The notes beneath the pieces are model-generated. The model was not told the origin of the DNA and searched no databases. It was given only the letters and a program-made list of their open reading frames with translations. Positions 1 to 8,464 of a stretch of DNA of 64,000 bases are shown here, piece after piece. Numbering within the stretch: position 1 is the first letter of the stretch; the number at the start of each line of letters is the position of its first letter. The position numbers and the translations under genes were made by a program. The stretch comes from an uncultured Bacteroidales bacterium (lineage in GTDB: Bacteria; Bacteroidota; Bacteroidia; Bacteroidales; Bacteroidaceae), in the NCBI GenBank assembly GCA_902802265.1, contig CADCLN010000017.1, forward strand, positions 1 to 64,000, written 5' to 3'.

Positions 1-510
1 TTCTTGTTTGGTGCGGTCTTTGAACGAGTTCGCCAATATCGTAAAGGAATAGTCCTCTGCTTTATAGTCAGTGTGAAGGGAATCAAAAGTTTTGTTGGAA
101 CCTTTCAGTACCAAGCGAACCATCTGTTCTGCCGTGGCTGGAAGACTTTCATTACCGACACGGACAAAGGCTATACGCTGACCATCGCCGACGTAATAAT
201 ATGGGGTATAATGCCCTGCGTTGACTTTGAGTTGCAAAATGTGCAAACCATCTGCATCATGAGGAATCATCTCCACCTCTGGCAGGGGATCCATATAATC
301 GCGAATCCTGCTACTGATGGCCTCACATACATGCTGCACGTCATCAAGTCCTTTGACGACGCCGTCATTATCAATGCCGAAGAAAAGTGAACCTCCCAAA
401 CCATTGGCAAAAGCACTTACACTCTTCAACCAACTCTTAGGTTTCTTCTCTTCAAGCATCACCTTGAAATCGTATGCAGTACATTCGCTTATAAGATTAT
501 TTAATTTCAT
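1..510 (-). CDS. AlbA_2 (Schlafen-type) domain protein, 3' end outside window
   Basis: An open frame of 170 codons runs from ATG at 510 to the first base of the window without a stop. The N-terminus contains FANGLGGSLFFGIDNDG at about residues 35-51, the glycine-rich core of AlbA_2 (divergent AAA_4/Schlafen AlbA_2) domains, followed by a VRVGNES segment at about residues 117-123 that is also usual for the family. Such proteins are often annotated as putative transcriptional regulators or ATP-binding proteins, and AlbA_2 domains recur in phage-defence genes; which applies here cannot be told from the visible part. The start overlaps the end of the upstream gene by 14 bases in another frame, so the two are almost certainly one transcript. 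AT-rich codon use fits the accessory neighbourhood. Confidence 0.8.
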   Translation of the reverse strand, partial: MKLNNLISECTAYDFKVMLEEKKPKSWLKSVSAFANGLGGSLFFGIDNDGVVKGLDDVQHVCEAISSRIRDYMDPLPEVEMIPHDADGLHILQLKVNAGHYTPYYYVGDGQRIAFVRVGNESLPATAEQMVRLVLKGSNKTFDSLHTDYKAEDYSFTILANSFKDRTKQE

Positions 511-1297
511 CTGTCTTCGTGTCCTGATGATTGGTGTTTTGTTGTGGGACCGCCATCTGCAGGAATCTATTTGTAAGATTTGAACCTTGCATCAGATTAT
601 CATATGCTTCTTGAGCCCAAAACAAGTAATTATCCCACAAACCTGTAGAGACTTCAGCTTTTAATTCATCAAGTTTATCTTTATTAGGAGTGCCATCCTT
701 GTGAAAGTACATGTTTGATGTTACCTGACACTTAAATACCCAAATAGCTTTCTTCTCTCCCCATGAGTAAGATGTCAACCAAGATTCTGGATAGTATATC
801 ATCTCCTCATCCTTCTTGTATGTACTATGTCCTAATGTGTTATCAATAAATCTCCTCGCTAAACTTCGTAAAGTTTCTATTCGTAAGTTTTCTGAAAAAT
901 ATTTATCAGGATCTTCATAAAACAAATGATCACAATACCCATGGTCTATCTGATTTTTAGCATCATCCAGAAAATCTTTGTCAATTACATCATTGTTTAG
1001 TTGAATGTTCTTGATGTCGAATGGTGTATTCACAGGTGTTTGTATAGGTAACCCTACTTTATGCAAAGCAACTATCACTGCGCGTTTTTCTGCAATATTC
1101 AGCTTAGTATTCAATTCTTGACAAGCTTTATTATAAGTGCCATTATACTTGGCGTACCCTTTGATTATCTCCAATGCACGAATTGCAATGGCACGAACTT
1201 TCTTAACCTTGTTTTCTTCACGCTTAGCAAGAAAAAAAGTTCCAAAATAAGTTCCAATTAATGCACTTGCAAATGCTGTTGTAATATCAACCCACAT
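497..1297 (-). CDS. Membrane-anchored protein of unknown function, first gene of a pair with the AlbA_2 gene
   Basis: 266 residues. A single hydrophobic segment at about residues 5-24 (ITTAFASALIGTYFGTFFLA) is followed at once by a basic stretch (KREENKVKKVR), predicting an N-terminal membrane anchor with the bulk in the cytoplasm. The rest is soluble and probably mostly helical; I recognise no family. The end overlaps the start of the AlbA_2 gene by 14 bases. A TAnnTTTG promoter and an 18-bp perfect palindrome lie upstream. A membrane-tethered partner ahead of an AlbA_2 protein would fit a small defence or regulatory module, but this is inference from arrangement alone. Confidence 0.7.
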   Translation of the reverse strand: MWVDITTAFASALIGTYFGTFFLAKREENKVKKVRAIAIRALEIIKGYAKYNGTYNKACQELNTKLNIAEKRAVIVALHKVGLPIQTPVNTPFDIKNIQLNNDVIDKDFLDDAKNQIDHGYCDHLFYEDPDKYFSENLRIETLRSLARRFIDNTLGHSTYKKDEEMIYYPESWLTSYSWGEKKAIWVFKCQVTSNMYFHKDGTPNKDKLDELKAEVSTGLWDNYLFWAQEAYDNLMQGSNLTNRFLQMAVPQQNTNHQDTKTDEIK

Positions 1298-1340
1298 AGG
1301 AAAATTCGAATCTGTTTAACTATAATGATTTATGTATACA

Positions 1341-1358
1341 GGCGTATATATATACGCC
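1341..1358. promoter_or_regulatory. 18-bp perfect palindrome, candidate operator
   Basis: GGCGTATATATATACGCC is identical to its reverse complement. It lies just downstream of the -7 element at 1370-1377, at about +5 to +22 of the predicted transcript of the two-gene unit, where a bound dimeric repressor would block transcription. The protein that would bind is unknown. Confidence 0.5.
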
Positions 1359-1369
1359 CAATATAGCCA

Positions 1370-1377
1370 CAAAGTTA
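1370..1377 (-). promoter_or_regulatory. Bacteroidetes -7 element TAACTTTG
   Basis: TAACTTTG on the minus strand matches TAnnTTTG. The predicted start of transcription is near 1363, giving a leader of about 66 bases before the ATG at 1297. Confidence 0.55.
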
Positions 1378-1535
1378 ATGAATTAACTTCAGAAATGGGA
1401 AAAAACATTGTTACAATCTCTTTATTTTATGCATTTTTAGCGAAAATTATTGGTAAAGATGGCAAAACAAGGAACTTTTGAGCCGTTTTTTGTTTATTTA
1501 AAGAGGTTACATGACGAATTATCAATAAAAATGTG

Positions 1536-1543
1536 TACCTTTG
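1536..1543 (+). promoter_or_regulatory. -7 element TACCTTTG for the structured RNA
   Basis: Perfect Bacteroidetes -7 word. It stands about 410 bases ahead of the acyltransferase start, with an intrinsic terminator in between, so its main product is probably the noncoding RNA. Confidence 0.55.
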
Positions 1544-1548
1544 CAAAC

Positions 1549-1902
1549 GAATCTGTAAAGGAGCCACTAAAAACAGGAATAATCATGCAGTTATGGAATA
1601 GCTCACCGGCAGAAACTGCGCCAAAATTTCGATTAAGAAACAGATAATTAATTGCGCATAGCGCAGACATATTAACATAAGCATCGACTATTATTTGCGT
1701 TCGTCTGAATAGCGTCGGAAACTAATCAGAATAAGATAAGAACACATAAATAGTGGTTGGCAGGTTCGTTATCGGATTACCTTTCTATCCTTTTATAGGA
1801 GTCGTTGCCTTTGCCCTCGGGCATAGGTTACTCTTGTAAGGATAGAGAGGTTTCATTCCGATGCAGCCTCGACGAACGCACAAGAAGGCCTGTGCCTTTT
1901 TT
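1549..1902 (+). ncRNA. Structured noncoding RNA candidate with own promoter and terminator
   Basis: Between a TACCTTTG promoter and an intrinsic terminator lies RNA with clear long-range pairing. TGCGTTCGTC (1696-1705) pairs perfectly with GACGAACGCA (1871-1880). Inside it a 14-bp stem forms between ACCTTTCTATCCTT (1779-1792) and 1838-1851 with one G-U, and inside that GCCC/GGGC closes a small loop. The closed structure is about 185-190 nt with an A-rich unpaired left strand (1706-1754). Size and architecture (closing stem, bubble, long apical hairpin, terminator) resemble 6S RNA, which in Bacteroidales is the Bacteroidales-1 family, but the bubble is lopsided and I cannot confirm it. No tmRNA, RNase P or SRP signature is present. 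The 5' third (1549-1690) could be leader or part of the RNA. Confidence 0.5.
1885..1902 (+). terminator. Intrinsic terminator of the structured RNA
   Basis: AAGGC, loop CTGT, GCCTT, then an unbroken T run to 1902. It lies immediately after the closing stem and ahead of the acyltransferase, separating the two transcripts. Confidence 0.65.
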
Positions 1903-1948
1903 ATGCGTTGACGTGAGTGATAGATTGATGCAGAAAATCCAATTTATC

Positions 1949-3130
1949 ATGAACAATAGCAACATTCAAGGCTGCGGAATGGATTCCGTCAAACTTCAGT
2001 CTGCAACTATCGATTTGTTAAGATTTCCTTTGGCAATAATGGTTATTTTCATTCACATGAATCCAGTGGTCAGCAACCTTTTTGATGCCGATTTCAGTTT
2101 GATTTCTGGACATGGAATTTATAACGTCACTGGAGTATTATTGTCACATGTACTGACACATATTGCTGTTCCCACATTCTATTTGATTTCAGGATTCCTC
2201 TTTTTTATCAATTTCCAGAAATGGTCTTGGGAAGGATACAAAAAGAAATTGAGCAGTAGAATAAAGACGCTATTAGTTCCTTACCTGCTATGGAATGCGA
2301 TTCCATTTTTGCTGGCAGTATTAGCCATGTTAGCAGAAGTGGCCATAAAAGGGAAGCCAATAGAAGGAGTTGAAACATTTATCGTAGAGAAAAATTGGCA
2401 TATATTCTATGATTGTAATGAATGGGGAACCACTCGTATAAATTGGCTTGGAGAAAATCTGAGAATGACAGGCCCATATGATTTGCCTCTTTGGTTTTTG
2501 CGAGATTTGATAGTTGTCACCATGATGACGCCTATTATTTACTATGCCATAAAGAAGTCAGGCCTATTCATCATCAGCATTCTATTCGTTGCCTATATAT
2601 CAAGAATATGGACACTATTGCCCGGTTTCCACATTACAGCATTCTTTTATTTCTCTACAGGCGCATATTTCGCATTGAATAAGATAAACGTCATTCAATT
2701 TGTAGATAAATATAAACTGCTATTTATTCCTATTTGTATTATATTACTTGTGGCTACCACCATATATGATGGAGTGAGTACAGTAATTGGACAAAATATC
2801 TATCCTCTATTTGTGTGTACAGGTGTTTTTACAGCATTCTTTGTCGCTTCAAGATGTATTATCAAATACAACATCATGCCAAATAAGATGTTAGTTTCAA
2901 GCTGCTTTTTTATTTATGCAATCCATTTCGTTAGTTTTCCTTTAATAGGTTCTCCTTTGGGATTGACTAGAAGAGTGTTACACTATATCATCCCTGGCAA
3001 TACAGGTATTGAAGAAGGCTTTTGCTATATTATATCCCCGATTGTGACTGCATTTCTGTGTATTTTACTTTTGATGTTTGCAAGACGATTGTTCCCGAAA
3101 TTAACCCTATATTTTTCTGGCAATAAATAA
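1949..3130 (+). CDS. Acyltransferase family 3 membrane protein
   Basis: About 393 residues. The N-terminal block IDLLRFPLAIMVIFIHMNP has the arginine and histidine pattern of acyltransferase_3 proteins (OafA/WecH type), which O-acetylate surface polysaccharides or other exported glycans from the cytoplasmic membrane. About ten hydrophobic segments follow, and LPLWFLRDL at about residue 180 is also typical. The frame is open upstream to 1805, but those codons overlap the structured RNA and its terminator, so ATG at 1949 is preferred; 1928 and 1979 are alternatives. AT-rich, unlike the housekeeping genes that follow. No glycan partner gene is adjacent, so the substrate is unknown. Confidence 0.8.
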   Translation: MNNSNIQGCGMDSVKLQSATIDLLRFPLAIMVIFIHMNPVVSNLFDADFSLISGHGIYNVTGVLLSHVLTHIAVPTFYLISGFLFFINFQKWSWEGYKKKLSSRIKTLLVPYLLWNAIPFLLAVLAMLAEVAIKGKPIEGVETFIVEKNWHIFYDCNEWGTTRINWLGENLRMTGPYDLPLWFLRDLIVVTMMTPIIYYAIKKSGLFIISILFVAYISRIWTLLPGFHITAFFYFSTGAYFALNKINVIQFVDKYKLLFIPICIILLVATTIYDGVSTVIGQNIYPLFVCTGVFTAFFVASRCIIKYNIMPNKMLVSSCFFIYAIHFVSFPLIGSPLGLTRRVLHYIIPGNTGIEEGFCYIISPIVTAFLCILLLMFARRLFPKLTLYFSGNK

Positions 3131-3343
3131 TAAGTCCGTAAAAGCGATAACCACAGATTGCACAGATTGCACGGAATTTTTGCAGATTTTGCACAAAAAT
3201 AGCCTCAAAACCTCTTTCTGGATGTAACTTTCATGTAGCTTTCATGTAGCTTTCATGTAACTTTTTTAAACTTATCTTGCTGAAAATCTGTTATAAAAGT
3301 GGTTTGGTGTAACTTTGGTTCAAAAAAACTCTGTAGAGGGAAT

Positions 3344-3497
3344 AGTGGCACAGTTCTTTCGCTGCCGTCGCACAGTTATCTGACTGCCGGCGCAAAGTTC
3401 TGCCGCTGCAGCGGCAATGCAGTGCCACTCCATTCGCAAAGTTCTCCCACCGCAGCGGCAGAACTTTGCGCCGCGGCAGTGGGAGAACTGTGCCACC
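3344..3497. repeat. Array of seven contiguous 22-bp units (locus 1), last two inverted
   Basis: Units start every 22 bases from 3344. Five read in one direction with cores such as GCACAGTTCT, GCAAAGTTCT or GCAATGCAGTGC; the last two (3454-3475 and 3476-3497) are inverted and contain GCAGAACTTTGC and GAGAACTGTGCC. GCAAAGTTCT (3436-3445) can pair with the inverted copy. The array lies between the convergent acyltransferase and asnS genes. No gene is seen in 3131-3597; 3150-3200 also has repeated TTGCACAGA/TTGCACGGA words. Confidence 0.85.
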
Positions 3498-3597
3498 GCA
3501 GTTATACAAAGGATTGAACGGATTTTCAAGTTGGTATCTTTTATTACCACTCAAAAATCCGTTCAATGGACTTCGCCAAGCTAAAAGGTTCTGTCTT

Positions 3598-5022
3598 TTA
3601 GAACTCTGCCGTCTTGGGTGTGCGGGGGAATGGGATGACATCGCGGATGTTCTGCATTCCTGTGACAAAGAGGATAAGGCGTTCAAAACCGAGGCCAAAG
3701 CCTGCGTGTGGACAGGATCCGTATTTGCGGGTGTCGAGATACCACCACATGTCTTTCATGGGGATGCCCCGCTGGTTGATTTCGTCCATCAGTTTGTCGT
3801 AGTTTTCTTCGCGGACTGATCCTCCGATGATTTCGCCAATCTGTGGGAATAGCACATCGGTGCCCTGTACGGTTTCTTCCATTTCCTGACCATTCAGAAC
3901 GGGCTTCTGCTGGTCTATCTTCATGTAGAAGGCTTTGATTTTCTTGGGATAGTGGGTCATGATGACGGGCTTCTGGAAGTGTTCCTCCACGAGGTAACGC
4001 TCATGCTCGGAAGCAAGGTCGTCGCCCCATTCGCATGGAAATTCAAATTTGCGCCCGTTCTTGATGGCTTCGTGAAGGATGCGGATGCCCTCGGTGTAGT
4101 CGAGGCGCACAAAATCGTTCTTTAGGATTCCTTCAAGACGTTCTATGAGGTGTGGGTCTAAACGCGGACTGCTGAGGAATTCGAGGTCGTCCCTGCAGTT
4201 GTCAAGTGCCCAGCGCACACAGTATTTGATGAAGTCTTCTTCAAGGTCCATCAGGTCGTCCAGGTCCATGAAGGCAATTTCGGGTTCTATCATCCAGAAT
4301 TCTGCCAGGTGGCGCGGGGTGTTGCTGTTTTCAGCACGGAAGGTGGGTCCGAAGGTGTAGATGGCTCCCAGTGCGGTGGCACCGAGTTCGCCCTCCAGCT
4401 GTCCGCTGACCGTGAGCGATGTCTGTTTGCCGAAGAAGTCGTCGTCGTAGATGATGCTGCCGTTTTCGTCCTTCTTCAGGTCGTAGAGGTTCTTGGTGGT
4501 TACCTGGAACATCTGTCCTGCTCCCTCGCAGTCGCTGGCGGTGATGATGGGTGTGTGGAAGTAGAAGTATCCATGCTCATGGAAGTAGGTGTGGATGGCC
4601 ATTGCCATGTTGTGACGGATGCGCATGACCGCACCGAAGGTGTTTGTACGCAGACGGAGGTGGGCATGCTGGCGCATGTATTCAAATGTCTGTCCTTTCT
4701 TCTGCATGGGGTAGTCGGCAGGGCAGCCGCCGAAGAGTTCTATCTCTTTGGCCTGCACCTCTACGGCTTGTCCCGAACCGATGCTTTCCACGATGGTGCC
4801 GACAACCTTGAGGCATGAACCCGTGGTGATGTCCTTGAACGTGTCGGGGTCGAACTTCTCCACGTCGGCCACAACCTGAACGTTCTTGATGGTGGAACCG
4901 TCGTTGAGTGCAATGAAGTTGACGGCTTTGCTGCCTCGCTTGGTGCGAACCCAGCCCATTACTGTGACTTCTGCCCCGTAGTCGGTACGTTGCAGCAGGT
5001 CTATGATTTTTGTACGTTTCAT
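3598..5022 (-). CDS. asnS: Asparaginyl-tRNA synthetase
   Basis: Charges tRNA-Asn with asparagine. An N-terminal OB-fold anticodon-binding domain ([21 protein letters not shown], about residues 20-40) precedes the class II catalytic core. Motif 2 is visible as [25 protein letters not shown] sequence and motif 3 as GFGLGFERL near the C-terminus. At 474 residues it matches bacterial AsnRS. The frame also opens four codons earlier with ATGGTAAATAAA at 5034, but that ATG belongs to the TTTACCA repeat tract, so MKRTKIID at 5022 is the natural start. Confidence 0.95.
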   Translation of the reverse strand: MKRTKIIDLLQRTDYGAEVTVMGWVRTKRGSKAVNFIALNDGSTIKNVQVVADVEKFDPDTFKDITTGSCLKVVGTIVESIGSGQAVEVQAKEIELFGGCPADYPMQKKGQTFEYMRQHAHLRLRTNTFGAVMRIRHNMAMAIHTYFHEHGYFYFHTPIITASDCEGAGQMFQVTTKNLYDLKKDENGSIIYDDDFFGKQTSLTVSGQLEGELGATALGAIYTFGPTFRAENSNTPRHLAEFWMIEPEIAFMDLDDLMDLEEDFIKYCVRWALDNCRDDLEFLSSPRLDPHLIERLEGILKNDFVRLDYTEGIRILHEAIKNGRKFEFPCEWGDDLASEHERYLVEEHFQKPVIMTHYPKKIKAFYMKIDQQKPVLNGQEMEETVQGTDVLFPQIGEIIGGSVREENYDKLMDEINQRGIPMKDMWWYLDTRKYGSCPHAGFGLGFERLILFVTGMQNIRDVIPFPRTPKTAEF

Positions 5023-5026
5023 TTTA

Positions 5027-5128
5027 TTTACCAACTATATTTACTATTTACCATTTACCATTTACCATTTGGCTGCGCATGGTCTTTTACTATCCTCCCC
5101 CTAGAGGGGAAGTTAGAGGGGGTCCCCT
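5027..5128. repeat. TTTACCA heptamer tract followed by AGAGGGG-type tract
   Basis: TTTACCA-like heptamers fill 5027-5071; 5094-5128 contains AGAGGGG and AGAGGGGGTCCCCTCT, the latter able to fold with a T run after it. The same words recur at 17466, 31260, 45970, 51785, 52700 and 54158 (heptamers) and at 51808, 52742 and 53985 (G-rich). Confidence 0.75.
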
Positions 5129-5133
5129 CTTTT

Positions 5134-6471
5134 TTATTCGTAACTTCCCATGTGCAGCATGGCTACTTCCTGTTCGGTGAGGAAACGCCAGTCGCCTCGC
5201 TTGAGTCCCTTTTTGGTCAGTCCGGCAAACATGACGCGGTCGAGTTTGCAAACCTTGTAGCCCAGGTGTTCAAAGATGCGGCGCACGATGCGGTTTTTGC
5301 CTGAATGGATTTCGATGCCTACCTGCTTGCGGTCTGTGTCGCTGGCGTAGGCAATTTCGTCTGCCTTGATGGGGCCGTCCTCCAGTTCGATGCCTTCTGC
5401 AATCTTGCGGAGGTCGTCGGCTGCACAGTTTTTGTCGAGATATACGTGATAAATCTTTTTCTTCAGGAATTTGGGATGTGTCAGTTTGCTGGCCAGTTCG
5501 CCGTCGTTGGTGAAGAGCAGTACGCCCGTGGTGTTGCGGTCGAGGCGCCCTACGGGATAGATGCGTTCACGGCAGCAGTTCTTTACCAGGTCCATCACGG
5601 TCTTGCGTTGCTGAGGGTCGTCGCTGGTGGTTACATAGTCTTTGGGCTTATTGAGCAGGACATACACTTTCTTTTCGATGCTGACAAGTTGGTCGTGGAA
5701 GTGCACTTCGTCTGTGCGCTGCACCTTTGTTCCCAGCTCTGTCACTATCGTACCGTTTACGCTGACAACACCTGCCTGAATGAACTGGTCGGCTTCACGA
5801 CGTGAGCAGACACCGGCATTAGCAAGGAATTTGTTCAGACGAATCGGTGCATTGGGGTCTTCAAGATATTCCTTGTACTCAATCTGCTTCTTCATGCTAT
5901 ACTTCGCATTCGGATTGTAGTCGGCGGTTCGTGGACGTTGCTGGTAGCCGCCTCTCTGCTGGTAGCCGCCACCACGTTGCTGATAGCCGCCACCTCTCTG
6001 CTGGTAGCCTCCGCCTCTCTGCTGATAGCCGCCGCCACGCTGCTGGTAGCCGCCGCCACGCTGCTGGTAGCCGCCGCCTCTTTGCTGATAGCCTCCGCCA
6101 CGCTGCTGGTAGCCATCTTCGCCACCCTGACCTTCACGATAATATCTGTTTCGTTGCTGATAGCCGTTCTGCTGATATCCACCCTGCTGCTGATACCCGC
6201 TTCTGGGCTGATATCCGCCACGCTGCTGATATCCGCCACGCTGCTGGTAACCACCTTCTTCCGAATTGCGGTTGAAACTTGCAGGACGGAATCCCTCGCT
6301 CTGGTGAGCAGAGTAAGCACGTTCTGGGCGATTGAAACGTGGACGCTGCGGACGACCTTCGCGACCCTGATTGTTGTTCTCTCGGTTGTAAGGGCGATAA
6401 CCTTCGCGGCCACCGTCTTTCTCTGTGTTTTCTGCGGCAGAAGGATTCTGCCATTCTTCTAATTCTGACAT
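5134..6471 (-). CDS. RluB/RsuA-type 23S/16S rRNA pseudouridine synthase with N-terminal YQQRGG repeats
   Basis: The C-terminal half is a complete pseudouridine synthase: an S4 RNA-binding domain (LNKFLANAGVCSRREAD, about residue 213 on) and the RluB/RsuA catalytic motif GRLDRNTTGVLLFTNDG with the nucleophilic aspartate. It isomerises a uridine in ribosomal RNA. The first ~190 residues are low complexity, with about fifteen YQQR/YQQ units, including seven consecutive GGGYQQR units encoded around 5950-6110. Bacteroidetes homologues often have a basic disordered extension, but this uninterrupted RGG-type array is unusually regular. A role in RNA binding or condensation is inference. Which rRNA site is modified cannot be told. 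Confidence 0.9.
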   Translation of the reverse strand: MSELEEWQNPSAAENTEKDGGREGYRPYNRENNNQGREGRPQRPRFNRPERAYSAHQSEGFRPASFNRNSEEGGYQQRGGYQQRGGYQPRSGYQQQGGYQQNGYQQRNRYYREGQGGEDGYQQRGGGYQQRGGGYQQRGGGYQQRGGGYQQRGGGYQQRGGGYQQRGGGYQQRGGYQQRPRTADYNPNAKYSMKKQIEYKEYLEDPNAPIRLNKFLANAGVCSRREADQFIQAGVVSVNGTIVTELGTKVQRTDEVHFHDQLVSIEKKVYVLLNKPKDYVTTSDDPQQRKTVMDLVKNCCRERIYPVGRLDRNTTGVLLFTNDGELASKLTHPKFLKKKIYHVYLDKNCAADDLRKIAEGIELEDGPIKADEIAYASDTDRKQVGIEIHSGKNRIVRRIFEHLGYKVCKLDRVMFAGLTKKGLKRGDWRFLTEQEVAMLHMGSYE

Positions 6472-6530
6472 AATTTTTTTCTAATGGTTTTTTACGTTAT
6501 TACGTTTTTATGTTATTGTGTTTGTTTTAA

Positions 6531-7877
6531 TTAGATACCTGTATAGGAATGTGGAGTGATGGCACGCAGTTCTGCCTTCACACGGTCGCTCACCTCCAGA
6601 CTGTCAATAAACTTGCCGATAGACTCTGCCGTAATAGCCTCGTTGGTACGGGTCAACGCTTTCAGAGCTTCGTAGGGATGGGGGTATGCTTCGCGGCGCA
6701 AAATGGTCTGAATGCCCTCTGCACACACAGCCCAGCAACCATCCAGGTCGCGGTTGATGGCAGCCTCGTTCAGCAGCAGTTTGCGCAGCCCCTTCAAGGT
6801 AGACTGGATGGCAATCAGCATGTGTCCCATTGGCACACCCACATTGCGCAGCACCGTGGAGTCCGTCAGGTCACGCTGCAAACGGCTCACAGGCAGTTTT
6901 TGTCCCAGGAAAGCCAGCACGGCATTGGCGATGCCCAAGTTGCCTTCCGAATTTTCAAAGTCAATGGGGTTCACCTTGTGGGGCATGGCAGAAGAACCCA
7001 CCTCTCCAGCCTTGATTTTCTGCTTGAAATACTCCATCGACACATACATCCAGAAGTCGCGGTCCAGGTCGATGAGGATGGTGTTGATGCGCTTCATGGC
7101 ATCGAACAGGGCAGCCAGGTTGTCGTAGTTGGAAATCTGCGTAGTCATCTGTTCACGCTCCAGTCCCAGTTTCTCGCTGACAAACCTGTTGCCAAAGTCT
7201 TTCCAATCATACGCAGGATAAGCCACATGGTGAGCATTGAAGTTGCCCGTGGCACCGCCGAACTTGGCCGTAATCCTGCAAGCCTTCAACTGTCCCAACT
7301 GTTCTTGCAGTCGATAGACATACACCCCGACTTCCTTCCCTAATCGTGTGGGGCTGGCAGGCTGACCATGTGTCTTGGCCAGCATGGCAACGTCCTTCCA
7401 CGCTTCAGCGTATTCTTTCAGCTGAACAATCAGTTCGTCGAGCATGGGGTAATACACATCGACGAGTGCTTCTTTGACAGACAGCGGCACACTCGTGTTG
7501 TTGATGTCCTGACTGGTTAAGCCGAAGTGAATAAATTCCTTGTATTGTTCGAAAGCCCCAATCTTGTCCAGTTCCTCTTTGATGAAATACTCCACAGCCT
7601 TCACGTCGTGGTTGGTCACCTTTTCGATGTCCTTCACCCGTCGAGCATCAGCCTCCGAGAAATTTCGGTAGATGTCGCGAAGCGGTTCAAAGTAGGCAGC
7701 ATCGAAACCCTTCAACTGCGGCAACGGCAGTTCACAAAGTGTAATGAAATACTCTATTTCTACCCTTACACGATACTTGATAAGAGCGTACTCCGAAAAA
7801 TAGCGAGCTAAGTCCTTAGTCTTTCCGTGATAACGGCCGTCTATCGGAGAAACAGCCGTAAGTGCATTCAAATCCAT
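6531..7877 (-). CDS. purB: Adenylosuccinate lyase
   Basis: 448 residues, the usual length of the long bacterial form. It begins MDLNALTAVSPIDGRYHG and carries the fumarase/lyase signature SSAMPHKVNPIDFEN near residue 300 and TSQDINNTS near residue 120. It removes fumarate from SAICAR and adenylosuccinate in purine synthesis. A consensus promoter lies 93-100 bases upstream, with a tandem 11-bp repeat over its -33 region that could be regulatory. Confidence 0.97.
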   Translation of the reverse strand: MDLNALTAVSPIDGRYHGKTKDLARYFSEYALIKYRVRVEIEYFITLCELPLPQLKGFDAAYFEPLRDIYRNFSEADARRVKDIEKVTNHDVKAVEYFIKEELDKIGAFEQYKEFIHFGLTSQDINNTSVPLSVKEALVDVYYPMLDELIVQLKEYAEAWKDVAMLAKTHGQPASPTRLGKEVGVYVYRLQEQLGQLKACRITAKFGGATGNFNAHHVAYPAYDWKDFGNRFVSEKLGLEREQMTTQISNYDNLAALFDAMKRINTILIDLDRDFWMYVSMEYFKQKIKAGEVGSSAMPHKVNPIDFENSEGNLGIANAVLAFLGQKLPVSRLQRDLTDSTVLRNVGVPMGHMLIAIQSTLKGLRKLLLNEAAINRDLDGCWAVCAEGIQTILRREAYPHPYEALKALTRTNEAITAESIGKFIDSLEVSDRVKAELRAITPHSYTGI

Positions 7878-7969
7878 GGTGAGAATTCTCTTCTATTCTA
7901 TAAATAATGTAGCGTCGTCCAGACGCGAATGTATGTTCCTAAATAATGCTATGAATCCTAATGAGGGCG

Positions 7970-7977
7970 CAAAGGTA
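7970..7977 (-). promoter_or_regulatory. purB -7 element TACCTTTG
   Basis: Exact TACCTTTG on the minus strand; transcription would start near 7964, giving a leader of about 87 bases. Confidence 0.65.
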
Positions 7978-7996
7978 CGCATTATTTGCGAGTTAC

Positions 7997-8018
7997 GGTC
8001 CACAATCGGTCCACAATC
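7997..8018. promoter_or_regulatory. Tandem 11-bp direct repeat upstream of the purB promoter
   Basis: GGTCCACAATC occurs twice back to back (7997-8007 and 8008-8018), one helical turn apart, covering roughly -27 to -48 relative to the purB -7 element. Such spacing suits a protein binding two same-face sites. No such repeat is seen at other promoters in the window. Confidence 0.4.
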
Positions 8019-8053
8019 TGCCGTTTTTTTGTTTTTTTTAAAGCCTAAACCCC

Positions 8054-8464
8054 TTATTTCATCAAATAGGGCATACGGAAAGCCGTATAAACCTCAATCA
8101 CCACAAAACAAGTGAAGGGAACAATCCACGAGGAAGGGAAGATGTAAACACCCTGTGCCAGACAAAAACTGTGGCGAACAAACATGAGTGCCGCCGCCGC
8201 CATCAGCAGTATCATGCCGATATTGCGCTGACGCAACAGCCGGCGCATATTCAGCCGAGCCTGTTGTGGCGTTTCCGACAAGACTGCGTCCCAACCCTGA
8301 GCCAGCCGACCAATGGCAAATAGCACCGTCCCCGCGGCAAACACGTATGCCACCATTTCGTCGTGAGTCACCCAGAGCGCCGCAGCCACTACGACTATCG
8401 ACTCGCCGACTACCTCCAGCATACCCAAACTCTTTTGGCTCATGGCGTCAGTCCTCATCTTCAA
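8054..8464 (-). CDS. Small four-helix membrane protein, unknown function
   Basis: 136 residues with about four hydrophobic helices (VVGESIVVVAAALWV, AYVFAAGTVLFAIGRL, IGMILLMAAAALMFV, WIVPFTCFVVIEVYTAF). It has no recognisable catalytic motif. The start overlaps the end of the DivIC-like gene by 17 bases; an internal ATG at 8443 would place it just after that stop. Co-transcription with a division gene is evident, but a division role is only suggested by position. Confidence 0.75.
   Translation of the reverse strand: MKMRTDAMSQKSLGMLEVVGESIVVVAAALWVTHDEMVAYVFAAGTVLFAIGRLAQGWDAVLSETPQQARLNMRRLLRQRNIGMILLMAAAALMFVRHSFCLAQGVYIFPSSWIVPFTCFVVIEVYTAFRMPYLMK

Noticed and set aside
1450..1647. 65-residue plus-strand frame
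   Set aside because: It contains the promoter of the structured RNA, has no start context or recognisable family, and its second half lies within that transcript.
1549..1902. Retron noncoding RNA
   Set aside because: There is an inverted closing repeat, but the next gene is an acyltransferase and no reverse transcriptase lies nearby.
3344..3497. CRISPR array
   Set aside because: Units are contiguous with no unique spacers, some are inverted, and no cas gene is present.
3291..3698. Several overlapping frames of 70-135 residues on both strands
   Set aside because: They arise from the GC-rich 22-bp array, have repetitive meaningless sequence and overlap asnS.
5847..6462. Long repetitive frames opposite the YQQRGG region
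   Set aside because: They are frame shadows of a tandem coding repeat and carry no independent features.
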